From Oryzias latipes (Eukaryota; Chordata; Actinopteri; Beloniformes; Adrianichthyidae), in NCBI RefSeq assembly GCF_002234675.1, contig NC_019871.2, positions 14,292,331 through 14,356,330 of the forward strand: a stretch of DNA of 64,000 bases, in the 5' to 3' direction. The notes under the pieces are model-generated. The model did no database searches. It saw only the letters and a program-made list of their open reading frames with translations, and had not been told where the DNA came from. Below, one piece after another: positions 35,101 through 50,100 of the stretch. Numbering within the stretch: position 1 is the stretch's first letter; every line of letters starts with the position of its first letter. The position numbers and the translations under genes were made by a program.

Positions 35101-38100
35101 AAGAGCGCTAAACACTGCGCCACCGTGCAGCCCACATGTGCTTTAGAACTACATTTGCCTCATGAAAAATGTTTTTAAGTGGGAACAAGCCGCTCTATAT
35201 TTTTAGGCGCTTTATCTCATCATGAAGACATGGCTGCTCAGAATAGTTTGAAGAAGATTTAAAACCTGGTGCCACATATGTAGGACTAAACTCCAGATAG
35301 AGCATTAAGCTTAGGTGCATACAAGGCGCAGATTGTTAATGACAACCTCCTGGCCAAAACAGAACTGCAGAAGCAGAAATGTTGCACAAGGTTGCCAAGT
35401 GTCCAAGTTTTACGACTTTTGATTGGAGTTATTGTAGAGCTGGCATTCAACACAATGCCGCTAAATAGTGCTCCTGCTAAGCAAAAAAAAGGTACCGGAA
35501 TATAGCTTTTCTGACCACTGGTAATTTAGAGTATGCGACATCTTTTTTGAATTGTTAAAGAATGCAATGGAGAGATAAACAGGGACAACAGCTCCTCAAT
35601 ACTCTTACTGCACATGTCCTGTAGTCAATTTAGATGGCTAGTTTTTCTAAGAATAACTACACCAATAGATTTCTCTACTTCTAAACAATGATGCTGATAA
35701 GTCAGGTTTTCAAGCACAGAGAATAGGATTAACCTATCTTAACCTCACTGCAGTTGAGGATGCAATCATGTTATCTGCTTCGGCAAGCCCATTTTCATCT
35801 AAGCCCATTTAAACTTTGTGCACATTTAACCTGATTCAGCTCTCTGTTTCTTTTAATCCTGTTCATAAGCTGTTACCACAGCTCATTCTGTTCTATGTGG
35901 TGATATAAAGAAAACTCCAGTTTTTAAGTTGAGTCAGAAGCGGACAGTACATGTTTTAGTACAATTCATTTGGATTCTGTATCAAGTATGTAAATAGGAC
36001 AAATGTTGGTTAAATAAAATTTAAAAAAGCTTTATATAAAATAAGATCAGAATAAAAATGTATTCAGAAAGACCTAGCCATAACCCAATTCACAGAGATT
36101 GTTGATGATTCTAGGACATTTTAAATAAAAAGGAACAAAGAATTTGGTGGAGAATCACAAGGAGTAAACTGCTGCTGTAATGTGAGCTTCAGCCACCAAC
36201 CACATGTTTCCAGAACACACTACAGACTTCAACTGTAGTTTTTGTTTCTGTGTTCTTCAACCAAACACAACATCAGTGGCATTTTAACTGAGCTACTGTT
36301 GATGAGTGGCTCTTTTCAGATTTAATAGGATTTTGCATTTATTTAAGAAACCAAGACTCTGCAATCTGGCAGGGGAGAGAACATGCCTAAATTTCAAGTT
36401 TGATATGGTTCAGTGCAGTTACTGAGAAGCCATGTCATTTGATATGAGGTGTGAGTGAGACATAAGATCCAGCAACACAAAAGAGATACATGCTCAGGGT
36501 AGCATGGACTTTGACATACTTCAGCACAACTCATTGCCCCATGCCATACTGCATTGATCAGCAGTTCAATTAATGCAAGCCCCATTCACATATTGAGTGT
36601 TACATTCATACAATAGTTATATTTTTCCATTGTCTAAAATGTAAATTTTGAAAATTATTTGAGTAAACCTTTACTTTTCTGAGGTATTGAATGTTGGATT
36701 TTTTTTTAGGCAGCAAATTATAATAAAAGACAAATTAAAACTTAAAATGCACAGTCTGTGTATAATAAATGTATTCTAGCAATCCTTTGTGAACTAAAAC
36801 ACTGAAGTAAATATTAATACATTATAATTTATCAATATCAATATTCTTTTTTGTCTCTTCCTAAAAAAAACAGTTTTTTAAACAATTTAAACACCAAATT
36901 TGTAAGATTTTCTTGCCTTGGATGCTGTCTGGCTTTAAGAATTTTTGCCATTAGTTCTGGCCCTTTTTGACAGGTGTTCTAATGGACTGCAATGACTTGG
37001 CGGCATTACCAAATTAAAATGATTGGTGCCAAAAATCATGAGTTTAATAATCCTTATTATTTTAAGCAGCTTTCCAATTAAAGCACATAATAACAGAAGA
37101 CAAGGCAAGGCAAGGTAAGCTTAAAATAGATTTAAATAAACAACAAAAAATTATATGAAGAGTTCAAACTAGCCTTATAATAATCTACCTGAAGATATGG
37201 TACAAAAGGCAGAGAATAATGGTGTCCTAAAGTGTCCTAACAGAGGAAAGTTCCCAAGATAAAAGAAAAACAAAAAGGAAACAAGACACAATAATAACTA
37301 GACCAAGATTTCAAAGTGCCTTATCTTCTGAGAAGTCAAAATTGGGAAAACATCTCTCTAGAAAAACCCAGGGTTCACTGTTCAAGTTAACTTTCCTTGT
37401 CTAGTAAAATTGGGCTACAAGTCAACAGATAAATAATAAAACAAGAATTAGCGCTTCTCCTTCCAAAGCTTGACATTTCTATTTCTACACCGTTTAAAAA
37501 ACACATCTGATATTCAGGGGAAAAAAGACAAAAAGGGTCAAATTTTCTATGTGTAGAGTGATAAACAAGGGACTACTGTACTAGAAATCTTCTGAGTGTG
37601 TGATTACATAAAGCACAAAATTTGCAAAACATACAAAAAGAACCCCAATAACTTCCCTCTTCAGTTAAAAAAATTGCTTAAGTCAAGGGATTACAGGGCA
37701 CATGACTGTCCTGGCCAGCCACAATAATGAGTTACATAAAAAGGTCAAACTCGTGATGAAGCTGAATCCCCTTTTTTATAACATTGCCTTCCATCTGATT
37801 AAGGAATTTTGGAATTAAAATGTAAAGATAGATAATTTGTTATGTGATAAACTTGAAACCCAGACACAATTTCAAAGATGATTTTTTGGTGGCATCATTG
37901 ACTTCCCTAATGAGTTTGTGAATGCTGTAGCGTCTCAGGTTTCAGACGTTGAATATTTTAGTTTTTTTTAAAATGCGTTTTTTATTTTTACCCAGAATAA
38001 TTGGAAATACAATTCAGAACACACATGCATCACTGAAGGATCCCCTTGTATAATTGTAAAAATTCCCATTCCCATTGATTATGAATTTCAAACTGATTCA

Positions 38101-41100
38101 GAAATTGACCTGATCCACATCAGACTGACAAAAAAAATTGAATCAGGAGTGTAAGAGATGAGAAAAGTGACAAAATCATTGATGAAAAATTACTGGAAGA
38201 CAGACTGAAAACTATAGCAAAATAAATGGAACAACTCAGACTTACCAAACAATTGCAATAAACAGATAGTTTGCAATTACATGGAATTTGGAAATGGGAT
38301 AATCAGAAAGTCTATATACAGTATGTTTTAGTCTGTTTTCTGATTTATTGAGGGCTTTTGTACTTAAAGACATAGGTATGAAACTTGCTGTTAGTTTCAA
38401 AACTGTCTCCAGTAAACATGATAGCGTTGATAGTTATAGCACAAACTTTGCTAATTAGGGGATTGATTTGTTGTACTCCACATCGAGGAAAAAGCAGTTG
38501 CCCCAGATACCCCACGCTACATTTGGCCTCACGTCTTGATTATATGATTTTAAATTCCTTTACACATGCATCGAAATACAGCTTTAATTTAAACCAATCA
38601 AAAAGGGAGACATGGCGGGAAACATCATCCTTTTTGGTAAATATCAATTTGTGTTAATCTGATTACTTATTTTGAGATAGCTGCTGATCATTTCTGTGAC
38701 AGACTGGCGACCTGTCCAGGGTGCCCCCTGCCTTCGACCACAAGTGTCTGGGATAGGCTCCGGCAGCCCCGTGACCCCGAAAGGTAATAAACGGAAGAAG
38801 ATGAATGAATGCTGATCATATGAAAAATCTCTTACCTCCTTGATGATTAAATTAATAAATGCATGCAAATGGCCATTCAGTTGAGAAATGAACACTCTGT
38901 CAAAAATGTGAATATGTTTCACCAAAGTTCTTTGAATTTGGAAAATTAATTCCTGAGTAGACCAAGATGTGCTTTCTTCATCTCCATAAATCTATGTGCC
39001 ATTTAAATACCTTTTTTACATTAGAATATCCTTACCTGTATCTGTTGGAGCACTTTGGGTATAGGTTTACAGTTGAGTTTCTGGCAGGCCTGTTTATAAC
39101 AAGTGAGGATCTCCTCCACCGTCACATTCTGAGCTGGAAAGCACAGGGGAAAAGGTTTGAAAGATTAAGGCTTTTTATTGTATAAACACATCAAGAGATT
39201 AACACGCAAACATACAAACAAATCAAAGCGACAGGAAAGCTCAGTGACTGCAGCACAGCAAAACTAGTAAAAAAAATTCATGAAATAAGTCAAAGATTTT
39301 TCTTGCCAGGGGACACATTTTACAGAACGCGTAGTCCCTAAACAACTTTGTGTTCATCCTTAGTGTGTCCACATGAGAGCAATTTAAAACCTCAGCATAA
39401 TTCAGCAATGTGTAGTGATAAAGATCAGCCCAGTCAAAGCACTTACCATGTAGCTAGCAAATACTTTTTGTAATCTTTATCCATCCAATTTATTTGGACT
39501 AAACACATTAGTATTCTCTATCTAAAATTCAAGAGTGCTTCCCAAGCTGCAACAGCTGCAATGCTGCTGAAGTTGGACACATCTGCTAATGTTACTCTAG
39601 ATTTGCAGCTATCTAAAGCCAGTGAGCATGTGACATTCAGCATAAAATGACTGAATTTCTCAACAAAGTTACTTATTGCTTTTTTGATATGGATGTGATG
39701 TTATGACATGTGTAGAGGCAAGAATTTCTATAGCTTTTGTAGCTTATACAGAATTTTATTTGATCCATTTCAGGGTTCCGCAAGTCAAAATATACAGTAA
39801 AATGAAAAGTTGCTCTAAAAACTTGGAAGTGCTACACGTGTTGGTTCAAAACTACACTGATCTTAAAATATGGACTGATAGCACACAGAGGATTTTTCTT
39901 TGTTTGTCATGTGTATTTTGCTTGAGGGAACACTACTGATAGTACAGCCATATCCATATATTGTAACCCTTTTAGAAGCTGCCCCACTGAGGTCTACAAA
40001 AAGGAGGTATTGTTCTTGGCTTTTGTGTGGTTTAACTGGCCTTGCCTTCCCAGATATTTTCAAAGGCTAACTCCAGTCAGCTGAGTGGGCAATGTTCAAA
40101 CCCCTCACTCTGCTGAACGACTGAAGGGGGGGAAAAGAGAGAAACTTCTGAAGCAAAAAAACAAACAAACAAAAACATAAATTTGCTAATATTATGGCAT
40201 TTAATACAACTTATGACTGACAAAAGAGTTCTAACTAATGAGACTTAAGCATTACTGCAACAGCTCAACTGTCTTTGTGGAAATTTGTTTCTGTGAGAGA
40301 TTTAAGATCTTTCACAACTCTTTGTTTCTTTTTTCCTTCACTGAATAGCTGAATCGATTACTGCAATCTTTTATGTTGTCTTGATGTAATTCACATTTGC
40401 CTATTTACTAATGACTTCTCAGCAGTGAAGGGATAAAAGAAAAAAATTAGGAATATATTCCAAAACATCACCAGCATGATCATTACAAAAATTGACCCCA
40501 TGTGTCAACGCTATGGTGGCTAGGTTTTTAGTGTGTTTGGAAGAAATGCTTGAGATAACATAATTCTCCTACAAAAGGCAACCTTTTTAATATTACATTA
40601 TATTCGATATTTGTTTGATGTACACATCAGTCAAAGATTTAAAACATCCCAAAGATTCAAGTATTTTTTTCCAAATCTAAGGGTTCAATGAATAATTTGA
40701 AATGGGACAGGGATAAAGTATAAACTGCCAAAGCTTCAATATAGTAAAGGCTATCTGAAATATTGTTACATTTGAAAATTAAACTACCGGTATTTCCATT
40801 GAACGCTTAAATTCAAAGCTGCTTATTTGCAATAGAAATGGATCAAGTCATTCTTACTCATGTTTCATATTTTTTGATTGCTTACAATCCTCTCTGCCTA
40901 TATAAAAGCAGTGTTAGTACCGTGGTACCATACCATTCCATTTTGAACTCTAATTGAACAATATCATACAGCTGAAAGTAGTGGGTCGTTTTAATGAGAA
41001 AAATGTAGCAGACTATCATGACACTGAACAATTTAAGCCTTTCTTACAGACATTGCATGAACAGCCAATGTGTTAGTGAGTAATGTTTGTTTTACCTTCT

Positions 41101-44100
41101 AAAGGCACTCAGAAACTAGGAGAAACTGACCGGCTTGTGGTCTTGGTAAGCCAGTCACAATTTTAACAGTAAAGACTTTGAGCAGTGGGGTTGGCAGGAC
41201 AAGTTGCAGCAAGAAAGGCATTGCTAAGATATTGAAATAAGCCAAAGAGGCTTGCCTGGGCTCAAGAACAACACCACTGAACTACTAAAGACTGAAAGAA
41301 GGTGTCACGGAGCGATGACTCAAAACTTTAAATCTTTGGTTCATTGTGCAGAACTTGTACTTTGTCAAAATGACTTGAATATCATGGAACCGTTTGGGAA
41401 TGAACTGGAAAGAAGAGTGAAGGAAATGCAACCAACAAGAGCCAAGCATTTATGAGAACTTCTGCAGGAGACTTGGAAAGAACTTTCTGATGAATCCTTC
41501 ATAGATGCTCAAAGAATAAAGTCACTATGTTAAACTGTTACGTGCACAATAGACTACTATAATAAATTAAAAATACAAGTGTATTTTACTCTACAATTTG
41601 ATTTAAAGACTTATTTGTCAGTCCAGTAGCTTCTTTGATTATTTAATTTCAGAGTAAAACAAGACAATACAGAGAATACTGGAAAACATTGCATTGTTTC
41701 CATATCAATGATGTTTGTTTTTAGACCATTAGACTTTTGTTTATGTGCTGAAAATAATTTGAATAAAAATTATAGCATGAACAAAGTTTATTATTATTTT
41801 AATTTGAGAAGTGTTTTGACAGACTAAAATTAAAAAAATAATATAACAAGAGATTTTTTGTGATGACTTCTTGAAATATGACATCAAAAAAATATATGGT
41901 GCTTTAATTATTGGAGGCCAATTTATTGTGCAAAAATGACTCTTATGATATTTTTGCTAAAATATTGCAGTCTTCACATTGGGACAACCTTTTCTTTAGT
42001 ATTCTACCAAACCTTTGTAGACAGAGCAAGAGGTTATATTTATATTACTCATTATTATTATTATAAAGTGTTACATTTATTTGCACCTTTTTGTTATAAT
42101 ACCTGATGTCTAACAAAATTACTAAATTGTAACAAATATATTAGTAGAAAAAAATTCAGTTCCACTTTTGTTTGAAAAAAAAAACAATACTTATGAAAAC
42201 AACCAAATGCATAAATGTCTGACAGAAAACTTAGTTAACCTTCCTATGGTGTTAGGGTCCCTACGGACCCGTTTTGAGTTTTAGCATGCATAAAAGTACT
42301 TCATACATTTGTTTTTTGCGCTGAAACTTTTTGACTTTGTCAGGGACTTCCATTTGAACAAAATAAAAGCTTTATTATTTTTTTTACGAAATTATAAAGT
42401 GCGCTGATGAAAAAAATGACTTTTGTGGTCTTCGGGTCATTTTTGACCCGGTTAAAATTTTCGATTATAAAACAATAAAAAATGACAAAAATGAAATCAT
42501 AAACACAGAATCAACCAACAGCCTCTTCCTCCAACCACTTGAGCTTCATTTAGGGGCTTTTCTCCTTGCCTTTTTGTGAGAACAAACAATGGGAGAGACT
42601 TGTCAAGTCATTTGAGTGTAGAGGTGGTGACTTGCAGAGTAAACATCTCCAATTCACAGGATGCAACAATAAGGAGAAAATTCAATGTAAATGAAGTTTT
42701 GGATCAAATATTTCTTGCAAATGAGGCAGAGGACACACAGGATTTTTGCGATGGAGATGAGCGGGCCGAGCTGAGAACGAAGATGATGTGGAGTACCAAT
42801 TGGAAGAAACAGACACAAGTGATCAGTCTGCAGAGGAGGTCACTGGTGCTGAAGCTACTCCTGCTGAATCATTCCAATCCAAACGTGGCAACATCCGTTG
42901 GAGCACAGTTCCTCCTGATGCACATGGAAGGACAGCTGCTGCAAACATCATCAAAATGACCCCTGGGGTCACGAAGTGACAAAAAGCCCATAATCATCCT
43001 GGACTACAACAAAAATAAAGGAGGAGTGGACAACCTGGACAAGCTTACTGCCACCTACACTTGCCGGCAAATGACCAGGAGATGGCCAATGGTTGTGTTT
43101 TACAACATCTTCAATGTGTCTACATACAATGCATTTGTGTTGTGGACCAATATTCACCAAGTGTGGAATTCAACCCAAAACACCAAGCGGAGAATGTTTC
43201 TTGAGGAGCTCGGGAATGCCCTTGTCAAGCCACACATTGAGCAACAGGAACGGGTGCCCCGAGCTCCGGCTGCTGCAGACTTGGTCAGACAGCTGCAGGG
43301 GTCCCAAACAAGCCATCCACATCCACAGCAACAAGAAGAGCATCAGCATCACCTTCCCCCTCAGAAGCCAGCCCTGCCTCAAGCACTCCAGCCACAGCCA
43401 CAATGCCAGTGAGACCACCTCGCTGAGAAAGAAAGAGGTGTCAGGTCTGCCCTAGCAATATGGACAGAAAAACCTACAAAGTGTGCTTCACCTGCAACAC
43501 TATGCAGTGTTGCAAGAACACACTAAAAGTGTAACTTTTTGCAACACGTGCATCTAAACACACACACAGGCATGTTGTTTGCACAGAGTTTTTATAGAAC
43601 AAGTACTTGATCTCTTTTGGTGTGATTTTCTTGATTGGTTGTTGTTTATTTGACTTTGCAAATCTTTGTTTTATTGTAATTTTTTATTTTTTACGACTGT
43701 TCTGTTTTTCATATTGTTAAATATTGTATTAAAGTTCTATTGTGTGGAAAAAAGACTTGTTTTTGCCCTTTTCTTGAAGTAAATATATACGGGTCAAAAA
43801 TGACCCGAACACCATAGATGTTACTATATTTGATAATATTAAAATTAAAATCTTTTTTTTGTTGAACATTTAAGAAATGTGTTTTAATTTCTCTTAGTAA
43901 CACTCAGGTAACAGAACAACTGATTATTTTGTTGCCTTCTTCTCTTAAGGTTCATTTGACCACTTTTTAGACATTGAAAACAAGGGGTATGCTGTTAAAA
44001 ACGAAGGCCCAGGGGGCCAAAAAAAATATTAAAACCAATCTTTTCATGGATAAGGGAGCCCAACCATCTAAACAAGAGTTAAGAAAAACTTTGGATGATA

Positions 44101-47100
44101 AAAAATTGTTTTTAGGGTATTTTATGGCTGATTTAATACACGGGTCCAAAATGACCCGCTAACACCACAGATGGCAGCAGAAAGCTAACACCAGAGGAAG
44201 GTTAAACAAAGAAAAGATTTATTAAAACAAATTCTTGCAAACTTCTCTAGGTTAATGCAATTTGCTTACAGAACATGCCTGAAAATTGTGGATTGCACTG
44301 TGGGTTTACAGCTCATGTGGGTATGCTGCAGAGCATATCAGAGAATAGTCTGTGCGTTTCAGTAAATTCGGTGTCCTTGGAAAAATGTTACGCAGAGCTG
44401 CTGTTCCACAAGTGTGTATGTAAACATTTCCTGAGGGAAAGGGAGGTTTGGGGTGGGGAGGGTGCCATACATAGAGCACAGTATTTTCACACAGACTATT
44501 AATTAGTGGGAAAACAGACCACAGAGCACTGACGACAGAATTGAAGAACAATGATGTGTTTCCTTTGTAATTAAAAAATAATCTATTACTTATTTGTCAA
44601 GGGGATTTACAATTGGCAACTTCAACAAATGAAAGCTAAAAGTGTTTAAAAACAAAAAGAGGAGCCAGTCTCGGTGTAGAACTATCAAATTTCATGTTTT
44701 TCTGTTACTTGTTTTCCTCTTGCTCTGTTTTTGTTTTAATAGGTTTTGTCCAAAACTGCTGCTACATGTAGGAATAATAAGGAGCCATGCGAAAGGAACA
44801 GAAGGAAAGGGGAAGTAGCAGCGTTAAAACACTTCTCTGAAATTCAGGTTAACTGTTGGCAATACACAGAATACACTGGCTCGAGGGACAAAACACACAC
44901 AAAAAGGACAATTATAAACATCACAGGAAATAAGTCCGGAAATGCAACACACAACAATCGTAACAGGAAAGGCAAACTCATTACTAGTAACACAATTCAT
45001 ATCCAGAAAGTAGGATTTCAGAATCAGAAGAGTATTTAAATTGGAAATAGAAATGCAAAAGAGGGTTCCCCGACTTTAGGGTACCATGCTAAACAACATC
45101 AGTATAAATTCAATGGTGAATGACATTTTTACCCATTTTAGTTCTACCAACTAAACAGGTTTGATCAAGCATGAAAGGAATTTTGAGAAGGTGTTAAAAA
45201 AACTTTGGTTTTAGAGTAAACTAAAGGGGGGGGGGGGGGGGGGTAGTGGACCTGGTCATTTTCCCCTTCACGGTTTTGGCTTGCTTTCACACATAACACC
45301 TAACGGGCAGCCGGGGTGCAGCAGTAGGGCGGTCGACCTCTGATCGGAAGGTTGCATGGAAAGACACAGAACCCCACACTACCACTGGTGGAAGGTCGGC
45401 AACTTCGACAAATTCGCCACCATCAGTGTGTGAATGTGTGAATGGGACTGTGACTGTAAAGCGCTTTGGGAAGGTAAAAAAAAAAAAAAGTACTATACAA
45501 ATATACGTCATTTACAATTTACTTTCATAAGCTAACCAAAGATTGGAGCAGAAGAAAAAAAAAACTCACTCTGTTCCAAATGCACGCTCTTGAAAGCAGG
45601 ATTGTCTCAGCAAGACATGGAGAGAAAAGCATGAAGACAAAAACCTGCTAGTCCAGCTAATATTTCACATTTTCATGTAATGTATGGTGTATGTACCTTC
45701 TCAATACATTACATTTACACTCTTAGACATTTTTATACTTTTTGTCTGATTCCTGCTTCTATTTATCTTGCAGTGTGAGCCGTTTTGTTTACCATAAGTT
45801 TACTTTATGGACTTTGGTTCTTTACTTCGTTTATTTAACAGGGACAGTGCACATTAAAAGCATCACTGCAATGCGCCAGAATTAGCCCAAAGGCTATTTT
45901 TCATCCGTAGTCCCCGGACAGGTGTTAAAAATTGTCAACCTAAAAACCTAAAAACATCAATACATTAATTAAAAATATACATTTACAATTAAATTATCAT
46001 CTAAAATACATATACTAATAAAAACATGCACATAGAGAAAAACATAGAAAACAAGTATAAAAAACACAAAGGTGAAAGAGGGGAGGAGGAAGGGCAGGTG
46101 TTAATCCAGTTCAATGTGAACATGTTTGCTGTGATATGAGCCAGTTTTTTTAGGTTCTTTTTAAACAGAGTGTATGTGGTGATGTGTCTTATGATGTGAG
46201 GGACAGAGTTCCATTCTTGTGCTGCTGTTACAGAGAAGGTGCTTTGGCTGAAGGCACTTCTCCTCAGAGGAACTATACAGTCTTGTTGACCCGACCCTCG
46301 AGTCACTCTTTGGGATGATCTTATTTTAACAAACTGACTGAGTGGAGGGGATGATAGACCGTTAATGATTTTATAGAATAGGCATAGTTTTGTATACTTA
46401 ATGAAATTCTCCCAGCTTAACAGTTTGTGTTTTTGTAAAATGTCACAGTGATGATGTCTTATTGGTTTTCTATCCAGTACTTTAATTGTTTGTTTGTAAA
46501 GTGACTCCAGAGGTTTTAATGCTGATTTGTTTGCCTGTGACCATGTAGTGAGACAGTATGTCATGTGGGATAAAATCATTGCATGCATGAACATTGTGGC
46601 AGCTTGCAGTGACAAATTTGCCCTAATAAATCTAAAATTGGACAGGTTATACCTCACACGGTTACAAACTTTTTGAATTTGTGATTTAAAATTGAATGTT
46701 GTATCAATTAAAATCCCAAGGTATTCAAACTTTTCAACAATGTCTATTTTCTTTCCTGCCACAAAAACATCAGCCAGAATATTTTTACGGTTTGTTTTGG
46801 AAAAGAACATTGCAACTGTTTTGTTTACATTGAGACATAGACTTGACTGCTCCAACCATTTTGCCACATGTCCCATCGTTTCAGTGAGCTTCTCTGCCAC
46901 ATCAGATGTGTTATTGCCATGTGAATAAATGACAGTATCATCAGCATACATCTGAGTGTAGACATTTGAACAAACAGAGGGCAGATCATTGATGTATAGT
47001 GAAAAAAGTAAAGGCCCTAGAATAGAACCTTGCGGGACACCTGTAGAGATAGGGAGAGGCGAGGAATGACAGTGATTTATCCTAACTGACTGGGATCTAT

Positions 47101-50100
47101 TTGACAAATATGATTCTATCCATTTTATGGTACTTTATGGTTTACCCTCAAGTAGAAAAAAAACCCAAACTCTATTTCCCAAGGGGACCAGGGTTTGCAT
47201 GTTTGGTCTGCACCAGAGTTGAGGAGAGGTTTCACAATTGCTAAATGAAGCAAACTATCTGAGGAAACAAACCGTGGAGCGAATTAAACCTGCCAGTGTA
47301 AATATGCTCTTAAACACCAACCCTAACATGCTTCAAAGCAAAGAAGCCAGTGTTGACAAAAGACTTGTTTCAAGAGGAAATCCTTCCCAAGCTGTAGTTC
47401 TGCAGAACACGGCTACAACGATGACTGGACACAGGGCATGCAAAATAGGGGCCAAGTGTCTCCACTGAGGCTCTTTTGAGTTAAATCCAAAATGTTTTAG
47501 AAGTTATGCAACCTGTTTCCAGGTTAATTAATTTAAAATGTGAATAAATATATGACAAGTAAAAATATAATGATACAGGAACACAAATCTGTTGTCAACT
47601 CTAACTTAACATTACAATATAACGGCCCTCTCTAGTGATATTTGCTGCTATTTCACATTGCAGAGCTGTGCTATGGCTGAGACATCATTCACATGACAGC
47701 TGGTTGCCTGATTTGTTTAAGGCATGGCAACGGAGACCCTGTTAGACTGCTTTTAAGCACACAAACTTGAGCGACAACATAAAAACACATGTACAAAAAC
47801 AAAAAAGAAAACAAGTAATACCTGTCTTGGTTTTAGAGGAGTCGAGCCTTTTGCTTCTAAAAAGAATATCTCAACCTTCAAACTAAGTGAAATGTCAAGA
47901 AGTGATAATGTAGGTCATTTAGCAAAAACCAAGGTTTTCAATCCCAACTTACTGCAATCAGATCAATAACTAAGAAACTGTTTTGTCAAAATAAAAATTA
48001 AAAAGGAGATTATTTCAACCTAAAACATTGCCTTTTCTAAGAGAAAGCGGTTGGACTAAACAGTGACAAAAGAGTGTACAGTTGAATTGGGGAAAACTAT
48101 CATTAACTGTGGTTGCAGCTTTTATTTTAGAAAAACCTGATTTAACAAAACACATATTTTTCAATAATGGAGTAATAAAACGCGTCCAGTCCTCATGACT
48201 GAATTAATAAATGTATTATGTCTACGATTAAAAGAAAACCTGGCCTTATTGGATCCTGAAGTTCAGCACTAGTCAGCCAGTTGTGAATACAGAGCCAGCC
48301 AACTTCTAGGTTTTTAGAAGCTTTGTCCATACATAACACTAAAGCTTTGCTAATCAGTTTGTAACCTGGTCCACAGTGACAGCATAGGTCACAAGGCCAC
48401 TAACAACCTGGTGCCAAGTGCACTCTGGGTCTGATGAAATTGCAGCACAGAGTCGCACGTAGGCCACAGAGTTTGAGTTCTTTTAGTACAAATGGCCTTA
48501 AAAAGTTACAGGCTTCGCAAATTACAATAATTAAAGTACACCATTCAATTTATGTTTTAAAATATGGAAATGCAACATGTTGGAAAGGCTAAAAATATGA
48601 GATGGTGTTTGTCCTAATCTGGAGACGAAGTACATCTCTACACAATAAAGAAAAAAAGACGTAAAAACTTAGATGGACACAACATTAAGGAATTATACAA
48701 CTACCTTTTTCTGTTATGCTATACAGCAGTCACCCGTTATAACACCTATCAGATGCTGCCTCTTGATCAGGGATCGGATGTTGATTCTACTATTATTTAT
48801 ATCGGCACTTCAAGCTTATTATTACAGATAAATACTCTACAAGACCTCTGCATATCACGAATGGATCATGCAGATTATGACACCAATTTGAGCAGGAGGT
48901 GCACAAAAACAGTTTGTTAAAGTTAGTGACACTTTCAAAGATTCTGACTTCTGGGTTCAATAACTCTTAATAAATACTTTAAACTGACAGCAAGTGTCTG
49001 TTACGTTTTGTCTTAACTCTAAGAATGACTAACAAAAGCATTTCAAAAGAAAAACAATTATGTTTTTAATTCTTTATAATGAGGATCGCAGTCTCTGTGC
49101 TGCAGACAGAGATGGTAGTAAGATGGCTGCTAGGGAAAAAGTGATTTAAAAAAAATCTATAATTCCGTAAAAAACAAGCAAAACTAAAAAATGGTTCCAT
49201 TGATATGAGCTAGGTTCCATTGATACTCATCATCATCATGCTCAAACAACAATTTTAAACGAGTTCTTTTTTTGTTCAATAGTTCTGAAGATACTGAAGC
49301 TACAATCACTAAACTTTCTCACATGACTAATTATCACCCATTTTTACCAGTTAATAATTAACTATTTTTTCTAGTTGATAGTTGCACTATTTTAGTTGTA
49401 TTGCTCAAGCTACGTCAAAGAGGTGCTTAGTTTAAGAGTTAAATGATAAAAGAAGGTTAATAAAATAAAAATCAGGGACAACTTGGCTCTGTTGATTAAA
49501 TCTGTTGATTTTCTAAATGAGTTACCAAAGTATTAAACCCGGACTCGGTATTGGCAGATACTCAAAATCAAATGACTTTTAATTGGATTAGGGCCAAAAA
49601 CCTGATCAGGACATCCCCAGTAGTAATACTATATAATGTTTTGGATCACCAACTGTCAGATGATGAAGGTTGGTGGGCATCAATCATGTAAAAACTTCCT
49701 TTTCAGTCTAAATATATGCATTCAGAAATTCTACTCATACTCTTGAGAAGAATCTGTACATTAATGGCACATGGGATGCTAAAAAGCCTCACAACCCCAC
49801 TTTCAGATAAATGTCATCTAACCATAATGACAAACAATCACTCTTACACAACTTTTATTTCAGAAGAGTTGTGAAAAACACACCCAAACAGCTCTCCAAA
49901 ACATTAAAATGCCATTAAGTAGCATTTTGTTCAGACTGCATAGGAAATGAAGTCTATAAAGAGGAGCAGGTAATTTGACCAAGCACGTTTGGTAGTAGAG
50001 TTTTCAGCAGTGAAATGAACAAGGAGTAGCAAAACAGTTAATATAGTTAGCATAAAGGAGAATGCGAGAAAACTATTTTTGCCTCCGATATGAATACACG

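Larger units (their letters stand above)
32618..39035. other. ppp1r37 intron 2 (6.4 kb)
   Basis: It contains the MITE, the hAT/SINE pair and the truncated SINE tail listed separately. The remaining sequence is AT-rich with no recognised exon. Confidence 0.55.

Noticed and set aside
45227-45243. Poly(G) tract as a possible regulatory G-quadruplex
   Set aside because: Homopolymer runs of this kind are common slippage products and there is no gene context to support a role.
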